A DNA stretch of 64,000 nt from Saccharina japonica (GCA_008828725.1 MEHQ01002613.1:231491-295490); one strand, 5' to 3'. Positions 30,816 to 42,172 are shown, counted from the stretch's first letter. Notes: generated by a model not told the origin, from the letters alone. Translations and numbers: made by a program.

Positions 30816-31799
30816 CAGTGTTGGGCACCGGAGTCCTTTTGGGGTCCGGTCGGTTATTTCATAACCGACCGGAGATGGTCTCCGGTTAACCGGTTATTTG
30901 GACTAAATAACCGAGACCGAAACCGCGAAGTTTCCGGTCGGTTATTCGGTCGGTTATTTCACATAAATGGCTATTTTGCGCCACGTTCGCACCCCCAAGG
31001 GGAAAAAAAAAAAAAAAAATCCGATGCTCGTCTGTCGGCACATCAGCATATCAAAGTATCCGTAATGCACGCATTACAAAGAAACGCACGACACACACCA
31101 CGTGAAAGTTGACGACAAAGCGGAACTTGTCGTTGAGTCGTCCGGCATAAGTCATTGGCGTACAGCTAACAGGCGAGCAGGCGGAGCATGACTACAAAAA
31201 AACGGATGGGTGTAGCAACGCTCAGAGGTCGGCGAGCGGAGCCTACTTCTTGGTCACAAAACAAAATGGACGAGGAATTCTAAAACCACTTGACACTCAA
31301 CACGCAGAAAGAAGCAAAACTGCTCTCGCGGTTCAGTTCTTCTCCGAGGTAGAAAAAAAAAATCATCATCGATCTCAACTCTCAACGCAGTACAATAGGG
31401 AAAACAATGCGTAATGCCTAGGAGAACGGACTGACTGCTCGTGTTGGTTCATTGACTCGTATATTATTGATCGTATTATTGATGACTGATGATCCGTTAG
31501 CTTTGATGACCCACCAGATTGCTGATGTGCTGCTGTGATGCTGCGATGGCTACATGGCTACCGGTGTTCGCTGTGCTTGTGTGCTGACATATAGGGGTTT
31601 CCATACAGGTACAGAGGCGTTATATGGGGTAGGGGATCGGGGACACAATAACCGACCGGAAATAACCGGTCCGGTTATGTCCGGTCGGTTATTTGAAATA
31701 ACCGAATAACCGGTTTCGAAATGTCTGGTTTTCGGTTACGATAACCGGGTCGCGGTTTCCGGTTAAATAACCGTAGTTCGGTCCCGGTGCCCAACACTG
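30816..31799. mobile_element. Non-autonomous hAT element with perfect 8-bp target duplication
   Basis: The terminal repeats 'cagtgttgggcaccgg' and 'ccggtgcccaacactg' are exact inverted copies. The direct duplication 'cgtgtcac' lies at 30808-30815 and 31800-31807. Eight-base duplications plus CAGTG ends are typical of hAT transposons. The subterminal regions are arrays of 'ggttattt..ataaccgaccgg' words, likely transposase-binding repeats. No transposase ORF, so it is mobilised in trans. Confidence 0.85.
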
Positions 31800-31807
31800 C
31801 GTGTCAC

Positions 31808-32125
31808 ACACGAGAGTCCAGGAAAGAGAAGAGGGAATAACAAAAAATATATAGGAATATATATATACATAGCTAAGCAACCAAAGAAAGTCCTAGGAAA
31901 ATACGGAGGGGCGGAGAGACAAAGGCAAAAGCGATCACGGTAAAATAAGTAATACCAAAATACATAAATGATCACGCCTGACTGGCGGCCACTTCGTACG
32001 GCGGTATAATATGTACAATATCTGCCTCGCTTTCATGACCTGCTACAGAACAACTGCATTGCGTACAAGTTTATGCGTGACAAAACAAACTATTCCGGCC
32101 ACCTACATACGAGTGCTTGTACACG
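31808..32125. other. Spacer between hAT and SINE
   Basis: A-rich and AT-rich DNA with no gene or named repeat that I can support. Confidence 0.4.
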
Positions 32126-32454
32126 TTTTTTTTTCATTTTTTTTCATCCCATTCATTATCTTCGCTCTTCCGTCTTTCTCCCTCCCCAGTCGTAACTTAG
32201 ATCCGAGGTCACAATGTAGGCTCCTCTCCCTCCTCTCCCACTGCGGTTCTTGCCTTGGTTTTTATCGCGAGAAGATTTCAGCACTTTCTTCCCTCGTCAA
32301 CTTTCTTTCGTCGAATTTCGCTTACCCACGCTATAATATGCGCTCTCGACAGTCGTGTCATTTGAGAATAAAACCTCCACGGGGAGAATCGAACCCTCGA
32401 CATCCGGCCCTACAGGCTTCGTGGCTACCAGTTAGACCACCGGGGCGACCGGCA
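32126..32454 (-). mobile_element. tRNA-derived SINE, copy 2
   Basis: Reversed. T-rich tail, then 'catcccattcattatcttcg', then the family core. The head contains box B-like 'gagaatcgaaccctcgacat' and ends 'gaccaccggggcgaccgg'. This is the same head type as the copy at 39418-39739. Confidence 0.75.
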
Positions 32455-32460
32455 CACATT

Positions 32461-32803
32461 TTGTTTTTTTTCATCCCATTAACTATTTTCGCACTTCCGT
32501 CTTTCTCCTACCCTATTAATAGTCGTAACTCAGATCCAGGGTCACAACGTAGGCTCCTTTCCCTTCTCCCGCCTCCCCCACAACGGTTATTGCCTTGATT
32601 TTTTTATCGCGCAGAGGGTTCAGCCTTCCCAACGCTCGTCGATTTTCATCGAATTTTGCTAACTCACGCATCGCGCTTTAAGCTAGCCAAGATTTTTTGC
32701 GAGAAAAAGTCCCTGCGACCATGCACACGGGAGGGGCTCGAACTCATGACTTTGACGCTAACAAGCTTCGTGGTTACCTGCTAGCCCACCGTGGCGACCG
32801 GCT
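32461..32803 (-). mobile_element. tRNA-derived SINE, copy 3
   Basis: Reversed and almost touching copy 2. Different head: 'gaggggctcgaactcatgac' and 'ctagcccaccgtggcgaccg', matching copy 40489-40825. Confidence 0.75.
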
Positions 32804-32859
32804 TTTTTATATATATATAATATATAATAAATATTATATCTGTTATCAGGTACATATAG

Positions 32860-33889
32860 TCGATCATGGCCGAAAATTCCAATAATTCCCCAGCACCAAG
32901 GTGCACTTTTCTCAGGATGTGATATGTTGTTCGTGATCTTGCTAGATCAGACTATAGGGATTAGCAACTGAAACGAGTTGAATGTGAAGAAAAACAACAA
33001 CAACAACAACAATGGACAAGAAAAAACAAAAAACAAAAAAGTGTCTGTGCCGTTTCTTCACCCACAAAAAAAACACAACCAAACTGAGAACAGCGCTCGA
33101 TTGCATTTCATCGAGGGCAATAACAATCATATATTTCATACGACATTTTGTATACAAAACAATATACCTGGTACCTGGTAGGTATATATTATCCCCTGCT
33201 TGCTCGAAGAGGTCGGCTATATATGAATCAATGTGAGAACAACAACACCTATCTTGACGAAAACACGTATCATATACCAGGTACCTGGTATTTCATACGA
33301 TAAGCAGCAAAATGTTGCAGAGCGCGAGTAAATAATTACTATTAATACCAAGCAACACGCGTGCCCATCCCCAGCCGAAGCAGCAACACGCGCGCCCCTC
33401 CCCAGCCGAAGGGGCAGCCGCACACTGAGCAGCGGCAGCCGCAGCAGGGGCATCCTTTTTCATTTGTTTTGATGCGGCCGCCTCCTCAGCTACCTCAAAC
33501 CGACGCTGCCGCTCTGTCCGCAGAGCCAATTCCGCCTGTCGCCTGTCCTCTTCCGCCTTCAGCTTGACAGCTTCAGCCTCAAGCCTAAGCTCTTTCTCCG
33601 ACGACACTCTCGCCTCCATCTCGGAAATTTTGTTTTCCGCATCACGGCTCTTCAATTTGGCATCGGCTTCTCGTGCAACGCATCTGTCCCGCTCTTGCAA
33701 CAGCTGTCCCGACATGCCTCGGACGCCTTGAGGCCGCCGCGTCGCAACGCATCCTCGTGGACAGCACGCCCCCCCGCTCGTTGGATGGTGTCGCCACCTT
33801 TCCTCTCCTCGTATAGTCGATCATGGCCGAAAATTCCAATAATTCCCCAGCACCAAGGTGCACTTTTCTCAGGATGTGATATGTTGTTC
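32860..33889. repeat. Pair of ~76-bp direct repeats bracketing an 0.88-kb segment
   Basis: 'tagtcgatcatggccgaaaa' through 'ctcaggatgtgatatgttgt' occurs at 32860-32936 and again at 33814-33890. The bracketed DNA includes the reversed coiled-coil coding fragment. It could be a tandem duplication with intervening sequence or a small LTR-like unit. Confidence 0.7.
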
Positions 33890-33927
33890 CGACATCTGAA
33901 GATACCGGCATACGGCTTGTTGTCCAC
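33293..33927 (-). pseudogene. Coiled-coil protein fragment with one apparent frameshift
   Basis: On the minus strand one frame (ending at 33652) reads 'YEERKGGDTIQRAGG' to 'GLKASEACRDSCC'. The overlapping frame then reads 'LLQERDRCVAREADAKL', 'ENKISEMEARVSSEKELRLE' and 'LKAEEDRRQAELALRTERQR'. These are strong heptad-like charged repeats typical of coiled coils, with an Ala-rich end. A single shift near 33715 joins them. Function unknown. Either an exon fragment captured by a mobile element or a decayed gene. Confidence 0.4.
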
Positions 33928-34440
33928 AGCATCTTTTGTTCTGTGAAAAAATAAAAAATAAATGTTCCTTCCGTCTTTAACTTAAAAAAACGCATAATGC
34001 TTCTTCGCTTAGCTATGGGTGTTACAGTTTTCCGAAGACAAATTAAACTACGGCAATCGGCGCCTCTTGACCTTCCGAAGCGGGGTTTGTTTTTAAAATT
34101 TAGTATCTCAAAAATTGACGGAGCTACGGCCAAAAAAACGGATCTAGAAGGTCAGCTCCTTCGCTTGGTTGAGAGATACTGACCGGACGGTTTTCAAATA
34201 AATGGCGGGAAACGATCTGTCTTGTCAATACGTCGGTGGGATTTGTTTGGTTTCAATCACATAAATATTCCAGGAGATATATAGGATTTATCCCAAAACG
34301 GCTGATTTTGGCCAATTTTGACCATTTTGTTTTTTTTCTTGATGCTGTGTTGCATAATTACTTGGTATTAGGGTGGAATTTTTTTTTCGTTCAAAATCTC
34401 AGCATCGATTCGTCTTGTCTTTGCGATCACGAATATGCAG

Positions 34441-34604
34441 TTTTCAATGTTCAGCTTTATTTGTTAAACTCGGTATAGTATAAAACGTGAATGGAAATAA
34501 TGTCCCGGATGGACCATACCATTTTTCAATGTTCAGCTTTATTTGTTAAACTCGGTATAGTATAAAACGTGAATGGAAATAATGTCCCGGATGGACCATA
34601 CCAA
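34441..34604 (+). repeat. 82-bp tandem duplication
   Basis: Two units begin 'ttttcaatgttcagctttat' and end 'gatggaccatacca', at 34441 and 34523. They appear identical, which implies a recent duplication. Confidence 0.93.
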
Positions 34605-34867
34605 TATAAATACCAGCATCCATGACCTTATGCTCGTGTTTATACGGAGTAATGGAACGAACCTCTCCAATCGACCATTAATACTTGCTATATACGTATC
34701 ATACGTACGTACTCGTTGCGCGCGGACGGTTTACAAGTTTATACCGATGGCACCGATGGCACCAATAATGACGATACTAATTCTAGGAAACATACTTATT
34801 GATTTCATATTTATAGATGCATTAAGCCATTGGCCCCTGCTAAGCAAACGCCGTCTACCTATAGCCT

Positions 34868-35578
34868 TTGAGCGCATCGGCGTGGTGCTTTTGCTGGACA
34901 GCACAACGAGCGGCACAGACAAGTACCTTGGCCTGCGACGCAAACATGGGCAAAGACAACGACCTTCGGCGCGGTGCACCTGCTGGTCGGGAGGTCCTGG
35001 TGCAGCATCGCCACGACTTAGATGCAGAAGAGAGTGGACAGCACGCTGATGCTATTGGTACCGAGGGCCGTGAAATGCATAACGATCACGAGTCTCAGGA
35101 GTTTGGAAACGAGAGCGGCGAAGAGGCACAGGACGAGGCTGGATCAAGACTCCCTAGAAGTCGTGAGCTACTCGCCCAGGTGCCAATGCGGGGTCGGAGA
35201 GATGGACGAAGCGAGGAAGCGATGGCTCGAGGCCATGCGCGTGCCTCCACCTCTGACCAACGCCTAACTAAACCGCATCCCCACCTGCCTGCGAAGAAGG
35301 TCAACGGGATGAGCAACGCCAACGATGGAGCTTCGAGGGAAAGCCTTGCGCTCGTTTGCCCTTATCCCGGTGGCAGTTACGGTGCCCTTCGTACGAGTCC
35401 GACCGCAGGCGAAAGGGACGGGTTCCAGAAGAGCGCTAGCGTTTCGCGGGAGGATTTCTGCGACGTTAACGAAGGACAGGCTGGCGATCGGGAGCATCTC
35501 TTCAAACACGTGAGAGAGTATAGAGTTTACAGAAATAACCTGCGAAACTATCATCGTGTTTGGTGTTGGAGAGACTAA
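34868..35578 (+). other. Unassigned 236-codon open frame
   Basis: The frame is open for 236 codons, acidic and Arg-rich, with no motif that I can name. A second frame in the same stretch contains 'GEMDEARKRWLEAMRVPPP', which also looks protein-like, so a frameshifted gene or gag fragment is possible. The preceding DNA contains T-rich and AT-rich non-coding sequence. Low confidence that it is a gene. Confidence 0.2.
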
Positions 35579-35606
35579 TTGAATAACACTTCGTACTACT
35601 GCAGTA

Positions 35607-35828
35607 GGTCTTGCATGCACCTGGATTGCTAGCAGGGTAGGTCTTGCCTGTCGTATATGGCGTTGCATTGTCTGCTCTGCTTACTGCACTGAGTGTAGTA
35701 TCTCTGTGTCGTAGTTTTGTGACCACAGAACTGGTACCTTTTTAGGATGAAGAATCGGCACGGACACTGGGTGTGCTGGATGTCGACGGGTAGAAAGGAA
35801 GGTTTAATGTGAAGAGCACACACACACA
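35607..35828 (+). mobile_element. LINE-tail repeat, copy 3
   Basis: Starts 'gtcttgcatgcacctggatt' and ends 'ggtttaatgtgaagagcaca' plus a CA run. Forward orientation. Confidence 0.7.
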
Positions 35829-35957
35829 GGTACCAAACGGCCGAATAAAGCGTAACGAAGTAGACTACACCAGTAGCACCCGACAGATCTCTGATTTTTG
35901 GCCAGACTGGGATTATTCTACAGTAATGCAAGACTTTTTACGTACGTACTGAGTATT

Positions 35958-36667
35958 TATTTATGTTTCATCCCATTTATTATCTTCGCCCTCCGTTTCC
36001 CTCTCCTTCCTATTAATAGTCGTAACTCAGATCCGGGGTCACAAAGTAGGCTCCTCTCCCTCCTCCCCCACCAGGGCATTAATTAGGTGTTGCGCTGTTG
36101 CGCTGGCGCAACATTTGGCCAAAATAACGGTTTTGCGCAACAGTCGCCGCGAGGCTAGTTGCGCGCAGCACAACACGCGTTTTTGGGCGCGCAACATTTT
36201 CGCCGCAGGCTAAACAAATTGTTGCGCGTTTTTTTCTCGCCGGGGTCGAGAAAAAAAATTGGGGGTCTTTTTTTCTTGATAAATAGTCGTAATTGGACAT
36301 CTTTTAGGCCTTTAAGGCGTACATTCGCCCATAGATCGCCATTTTATCGCTTTTTTCGCTTTTTTCGCGCGGCGGCGGCGGCGGGGGTGGTCGGGGCTTG
36401 CGGCGCCTGCGGCGCGCAACACGCGCCTCAGGCGTGTTGCGGTGCGCGCAACACTCCTTGAGTCGCCTGTTGCGCTGCGCGCAACAGACCCCGACCCACT
36501 AATTAATGCCCTGCACGCTACTATTAATTGGCGCTCTCAGCAGTTGATTCCGTTTTTTATTTATTTTTGCAAATAAACTCAAAAGTCCGACCCACGTGAG
36601 ATTCGAACTCCAGACATCAACGTTCAAAAGCGTTCGAGGTTACCTCTAGACCATCGGGGCGACCGAC
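35958..36667 (-). mobile_element. tRNA-derived SINE, copy 4, split by a TIR element
   Basis: The tail and core half is 35958-36071 and the head half is 36514-36667. The head has 'gagattcgaactccagacat' and 'tctagaccatcggggcgacc'. About 130 bp of the SINE middle is missing at the insertion, so the insertion was accompanied by a deletion. Confidence 0.65.
36072..36513. mobile_element. GC-rich TIR element inside a SINE, copy A
   Basis: The ends 'cagggcattaattag' and 'ctaattaatgccctg' are perfect inverted repeats. The interior is full of 'gttgcgc' and 'gcggcgcctgcggcgc' hairpin words. No ORF. The end type (CAGGG) suggests hAT, but a complete target duplication is not present locally. Confidence 0.65.
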
Positions 36668-36689
36668 TTGCTTTATACGACGTATATAC

Positions 36690-36874
36690 GAGTACAGGTC
36701 ACCTAATCATAATAATCAGGAAAGCTGGCTCAGGCGGGATTTCATATTTAAGAGGGTGTGATTTCTTCACTAATAAATTTCACAATAACGACTCTCGAAT
36801 TTCTTATTTACATCTAAGTACGAGTATCAGCCTGGATTTTTATCAACCTGTTTCTTATTAGGTGTCCTGTACTG
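36690..36874. mobile_element. MITE with 'GTACAGGACACCTAATAAGA' ends, copy 1
   Basis: Left 'gagtacaggtcacctaatca' and right 'ctgtttcttattaggtgtcc' are inverted copies. Better copies occur at 42030-42172 and 46194-46360. They share the interior word 'gttatcttgaaattagtg' in those two. Confidence 0.55.
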
Positions 36875-37844
36875 AAGTTGTACACGTATTAACACTTAAC
36901 ACTGCTGCTGCCGCTGTCCGTATTAAATGTACGTACGTAGCCCAGCACAATCTCTAACTAACTGCTGTGTTGCTCCAAGTATACCACTCACTACAGAGAG
37001 AATACGCGCGACAAAGTAAAAATGCCCTTCATCGTGTTCCTCACATTTTGAGCGATTTGCCGAGCGCAAGACTTGTTTTTCTTGGTGGCCAACAAGAGAG
37101 ACCACAGGGCAGACTCCGCCGATGAGACGTTGAATACCGGGTCGAAGAATTCCGGATTACAATGGGTCGCGAGAATGGAGACGTCGCCGCGCCACGATCC
37201 CGTCTCTAAGTGAGCTTGTCTCGTCGTAGACGTCGTTTGTAGAGTAGACAGAAACGGTTGCTGCTTTTGCGGGTTGTGCGACAGCAGTCCGCGTAATTAA
37301 ACTGCTGTCGGTAGGGGGAGAGCTGAGAGGACAGGGTCTGCAAAATGGTTTTTACATTTTTACCCATCCCCCCATCCCCCGAGAATAATTTAAAAACAAA
37401 ATAATGCAGACTGAACCCGATATATGATAGCCCGACAGAGCTGTACGTCGTATGCATATGTATATACGAGTACTCGTAGGGACATTTTTTCTTGGACCCA
37501 CGGCTAAAAAATACAGAAATTGAAAACAATCGACTGAAGGACTAAAAGATAACATCACAGATCATACGGAAGTACGTATACGTACGTACGTATGTCATAC
37601 ATACGTGATACTAAACAACAAGTGAAATTCAAATCAGGACGTACTTTACAATCTTGTTTTGTGCATTTTGCGTACACGATAGACTTGATATGTCCGAGCC
37701 ATCAATATTAATAGACATATATAAATATTAATAGACATATATAAAACTCTATATCGTGATATATTTGGACTCTTTACACATAAAAACATATCGACATTTC
37801 CGGAGTCGTCTTTCGCGCGGTATAAAACTGCAAGTGGCTAGGCC
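36875..37844. other. Intergenic DNA without recognised gene
   Basis: AT-rich, with a short direct repeat 'tattaatagacatatataaa' near 37707-37744. No supported coding region or repeat family beyond that. Confidence 0.4.
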
Positions 37845-37849
37845 CAGGC

Positions 37850-37981
37850 CTTTAAGGCATGCCTGAAATAATGCCTGAATTAGGGGGGGGGTCGGGGCTT
37901 GCGGCGCCTGCGGTGCGCAACACTCCTTGAGTCGCCTGTTGCGCTCGCGCAACAGACCCCGACCCACTAATTAATGCCCTG
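37850..37981. mobile_element. GC-rich TIR element, copy B (left end deleted)
   Basis: Shares the right part of copy A, from 'ggtcggggcttgcggcgcct' to the terminal 'ctaattaatgccctg'. It is followed by 'tcctccactacggttcttg', which is SINE core sequence (37982-38066). The left end is rearranged ('caggcctttaaggcatgcct'). Confidence 0.6.
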
Positions 37982-38457
37982 TCCTCCACTACGGTTCTTG
38001 CCTTGTATTTTCATCGCGAGAATACTTCAGCTTTTTCTTTCCTCGTGGGCTCGCATCGAAGTGTTGTGTGTTCCACACCATTTTCGGTTTAAAGGGGTCG
38101 CATTCTTATTTCCACCCTAAATCTCAGTCTCAAATTATCAATGATCAGATTATTCAAAAGTAGCACCACCTGTCGCGTACTGCTGTACAGATAGTATCGT
38201 ACCTACTGCGGATCAATCGCCATGCAGGAGGACAGACCGACCACGAAGCAGATATAAAGCGAACCGCACGAGTCAGGATACCAGTTTCAGAAGTACTATG
38301 ATATGTATATACGAGTATTAATAGTACGTGGTGAGAGCACAAGAAGATTGAGCAACTGGCAGGAATTACACTGCGTGCTGTACAAGTGTACGAACAGAGT
38401 ACTGGTTCCTCGAAATACGCACGAAGCGTTCCAACAACATACCTCGTACGACTTTAT

Positions 38458-38645
38458 TTGTTTTTGTTTCCATCCCATTTAATATCTCCGCCCTTCCTTC
38501 CTCTCCTCCCTAGTCGTAACTCAGATCCGGGGTCACAAAGTAGGCTCTTCTCCCTCCTCCTCCACTACGGTTCTTGCCTTGTATTTTTATCGCGAGAATA
38601 CTTCAGCCTTTTCTTCCCCTGTCGACTCGCATCGAATTGTGTCAT
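38458..38645 (-). mobile_element. tRNA-SINE tail/core fragment, copy 5
   Basis: Contains the tail and 'gtcgtaactcagatccgggg' core but no tRNA-like head. It faces the full copy at 38693-39050. Confidence 0.65.
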
Positions 38646-38692
38646 GCTACATGCTGGATGCATTCTGAACAATCGTCAATAGTAGTATATAG

Positions 38693-39050
38693 TCGGTCGC
38701 CCCGATGGTCTAGAGGTGACCTCGAACGCTTCTGAACGTTGATGTCTGGAGTTCGAATCTCACGTGGGTCGGACTTTTGAGTTTATTTGCAAAAATAAAT
38801 AAAAAACGGAATCAACTGCTGAGAGCGCCAATTAATAGTAGCGTGGGTAGGCACAATTCGATGCGAGTCGACGAGGGAAGGAAAGGCTGAAGTCTTCTCG
38901 CGATAAAAATGCAAGGCAAGAACCGTAGTGGGGGAGGAGGGAGAGGAGCCTACTTTGTGACCCCGGATCTGAGTTACGACTAGGGAGGAGAGAGAAAGGA
39001 AGGGCGAAGATAATAAATGGGATGGACAAAAAAAAAAAAAAAAAAAAAAA
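38693..39050 (+). mobile_element. tRNA-derived SINE, copy 6 (complete)
   Basis: Head 'ggtcgccccgatggtctaga' holds a box A-like word, and 'gagttcgaatctcacgtggg' is a good box B. The core is the complement of the family consensus, followed by 'gggatggac' and 22 A residues. Transcription would be by RNA polymerase III from the internal promoter. It makes no protein and depends on a LINE for movement. Confidence 0.85.
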
Positions 39051-39417
39051 GTGGCATCAGCTGAGTGGCATACGGTATGCGGTGCTACACAGACAACGAA
39101 AGGAGCGAATCATATCTTATATAGATAATAGGAAACACGTCGGCATACACATCGTACTACTGCTGTAACTATTAATAAGACATCGTGGCGGATGTACCGA
39201 ACTGCACAACATTCTTGAGGGAATGAAAACCCCCAATCGCACGCACTACGACGGTACCACAAAACGGGATTCATAATATGCAGCAGCGTCCTGCAGAGGG
39301 CGATGCTTCAAAAGGTTGAAAATGCGAGTCTCCATAATATGTGTTATCATAAACACCTGATATGTACTATGCTTAAAAACTCCTATGAAGATACGTATGT
39401 ACCCAATGCCTTATACT

Positions 39418-39739
39418 TTTTTTTTTTTGTCTATCCCATTCATTATCTTCGCACTTCCGTCTTTCTCCCTCCCTAGTCGCAACTCAGATCCGGGGTCACA
39501 AAGTAGGCTCCTCTCCCTCCTTCCCCACTACGGTCCTTGCCTTGCATTTTTATCGCGAGAAGATTTCAGCACTTTCTTCCCTCGTCAACTCTCGTCGAAT
39601 TTTGCTTGCCCGCGCTATAATATGCGCTCTCGACAGACGGTGTCATTTGAGAATAAAAACCTCCATGGGGAGAATCGAACCCTCGACATCCGGCCCAACA
39701 AGCTTCGTGGCTACCAGTTAGACCACCGGGGCGACCGGT
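39418..39739 (-). mobile_element. tRNA-derived SINE, copy 7 (complete)
   Basis: Reversed. T run, core, and a head with 'gagaatcgaaccctcgacat' and 'ccagttagaccaccggggcg'. The head differs from copy 6 while the core is shared. Confidence 0.8.
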
Positions 39740-39783
39740 GGTACTGGTATTCATATATAAGTAAAAGTGTTTCTAGCTGTGCA

Positions 39784-39983
39784 TGAGTACCCTCGAAGCG
39801 GCTGAACAGTTCATGATCCGGTGGCACAAGGTAGAGGCGGAACTGAGTAGACAGCGCCACGCATCCGTTGCGGGGGGTGCAAAAGGGAATGGGAAGGGGG
39901 GGGGCAACAGTCGCACGGAAACCGCGGCTGATGAGAGCAGGAGGGAAACAGCCGACAGGGTAGCAAGGTACCAGGCTGACTAG
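39784..39983 (+). other. Small unassigned open frame
   Basis: 66 codons reading 'STLEAAEQFMIRWHKVEAEL', then a Gly/Lys/Asn linker and charged residues. It looks protein-like (amphipathic helix) but has no recognised family, lies between two repeats, and may be a gag or gene fragment. Confidence 0.2.
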
Positions 39984-40124
39984 TAAGTCCCACCTAGACT
40001 ACCCGTGCCGCGCCCCTCTGTAGCCGCTTCGAACGCGGCACTGTTTCTGGTGGTCTTTCTTTCCCTTTGTTTGTTTGTTTGATTTTTTTTCTTATTTTTC
40101 GTTTTTTCTTTTTTCTCTTTTTTT

Positions 40125-40348
40125 CTCTTGCATGCACCTGGATTGCTAGCAGGGTAGGTCTTGCCTGTCGTATATGGCGTTGCATTGTCTGCTCTGCTTA
40201 CTGCACTGAGTGTAGTATCTCTGGGTCGTAGTTTTGTGACCACAGAACTGGTACCTTTTTAGGATGAAGAATCGGCACGGACACTGGGTGTGCTGGATGT
40301 CGACGGGTAGAAAGGAAGGTTTAATGTGAAGAACACACACACACACCA
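40125..40348 (+). mobile_element. LINE-tail repeat, copy 4
   Basis: Starts 'cttgcatgcacctggattgc' and ends 'tttaatgtgaagaacacaca' plus a CA run. Nearly identical to copy 3. A reversed fragment of the same tail lies at 40385-40459. Confidence 0.7.
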
Positions 40349-40488
40349 GGTATACAACAGAACAACAACGAACTGCAACTGTTATGTGTGTGTGTGTGTG
40401 TGTTCTTCACATTAAACCTTCCTTTCTACCCGTCGACATCCAGCACACCCAGTGTCCGTTATGTATGAACTGCTGTATAGATATATAA

Positions 40489-40825
40489 GCCGGTCGCCCC
40501 GGTGGGCTAGCAGGTAACCACGAAGCCTGTAAGCGTCAAGAAAGCGAGTTCGAGCCCCGCCGAGTGCATGCTCTTAGGCACTTTTTCTCGCAAAAAATAT
40601 CTTGACTAGCAGAAAGCGCGAGAGCGTGAGTTAGCAAAACTCGATGAAAGTCGACGAGCGTTGGGAAGGCTGAACCCTCTGCGCGATAAAAATGAAGGCA
40701 AGAACCGTAGTGGGGGAGGGGGGAGAGGAGCCTACTTTGTGACCCCGGATCTGAGTTACGACTAGGGAGGGAGAGACGGAAGTGCGAAGATAATAAATGG
40801 GATGGAAAAAAAAATAAAAAAAAAT
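40489..40825 (+). mobile_element. tRNA-derived SINE, copy 8 (complete)
   Basis: Head 'ggtcgccccggtgggctagc' with box B-like 'gcgagttcgagccccgccga', then the shared core, ending in A-rich 40807-40825. Confidence 0.8.
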
Positions 40826-42029
40826 ATAGTCGTGACGGAACATTAACATTCAACCGGGCACCCATGGACACGCACAGATACCTCTAAAACACCACCTTCT
40901 TACGTACGTCCAACAAAGTTCGATGATGCTGCTTGTTAGGTGTATTTTCGTGTCTTCCCAACAATCATCATTTTGTTTTCCGATATACCGGTACACCAGT
41001 ACTATATTGTGAATATCAGAAACCGTGCAGCGTGTTCACTATCATTAAAATTACAGTAGTAAGCAGTATAATACTGTTGTTGTGGCTCGATATGCCAGAT
41101 GTCACGCATCACACACCATGCATCGTACGAGTACTCCTATAAATACAAAAAAACACCAGAAGCTGTGAGATCGAGAATTTCGCCGAAGAATATATACGAT
41201 GCCTTATTTGCACTTTGTGTTCTTGTTTCCCGACTTGGCATGTACGTTATATGGAGGGTGATAGTGGATCTTTAAAATGGGGGGTTTTGTCTTGGTAGTA
41301 GTATGTTGACCCTCAGATCGAACCCTAACCCTAACTCTATGCCAGTGGTCAGTGCTTGCTTGGCCAATCAGAGTGCCTAGTTAGCTACCTTAGGAAGATC
41401 CACTAACAGTGTTTGTCCACTACTGGTTATATGTGCTCGACAATTAATAGGTACTACGCGCTATTAAAAGGTGAATGAAACGACTGAGTATTTGCGAGTA
41501 TCTGGACAACTTTCCAAAGCCTGAGATGACTGAGTTCTCGTGACTACCTATAATAGCACCCGGAGGAGCTCAAACGACTGTATACTCGCGAGTGCGTTCA
41601 GTACCACAATATGATGCGACTGCTGTGGACCTCTTGAATTGCACCATTGCACCGACCACACGCCTGTTGCATACACTACAGTACTACTGCGTGTAGTACC
41701 CCACAATCAAGAATAGCCCCGTCCAAAGGAAAACGCAGTGCAACAGCAGCAGCGGTAACATCTGCAGAAAACGTCGTCAGAGTATCCGTACCAGTTATCG
41801 GTACTCAGTCATTGACTCGTAAGTACCAATCGTTTTGAAATGTGACTCTGTCCCAGAAAGTACCAAAACGACATGACTGAGTACAGTACTCGCCAGCACC
41901 TGGAGCACCAGCAGCTGAATTGCACGAGAACTAATGAAGACCTGGGGCTCCCGACAAAAAAAGACAGCGCACTCGCGCGTACCTACAGTGCCAGGATGAC
42001 TGGGTACTCGCGAGTACCTACCTGGAGTA
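40826..42029. other. Intergenic DNA with a small inverted repeat
   Basis: No gene seen. 'tagtggatctt' at about 41265 and 'aagatccacta' at about 41394 form a short inverted pair around ~120 bp that includes a brief 'accctaaccctaac' run. The remainder is anonymous. Confidence 0.35.
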
Positions 42030-42172
42030 CAGTACGGGACACCTAATAAGAAACAGGCTAAAAAGAAATTCGGGAGTCGTTATCTTGAAATTAGTGTACA
42101 ATTCACCCTGTCTCAAATAAGAAATCCAGCCTGGACCATATTTCCTGTTTCTTATTAGGCGTCCTGTACTGT
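42030..42172. mobile_element. MITE with 'GTACAGGACACCTAATAAGA' ends, copy 2
   Basis: Left 'cgggacacctaataagaaac' and right 'gtttcttattaggcgtcctg' are inverted repeats. The interior is 'gttatcttgaaattagtgta'. Confidence 0.7.

Noticed and set aside
34868..35578. Confident host gene
   Set aside because: No family signature, and two frames compete; kept only as an unassigned open frame.
38693..38770. Stand-alone tRNA gene
   Set aside because: Box A and B words are present, but the cloverleaf is poor and the same head is attached to a shared core and A tail in several copies, so it is a SINE head.
41322..41338. 'accctaaccctaac' as interstitial telomere
   Set aside because: Only about two units, with no extended array; too short to mean anything.
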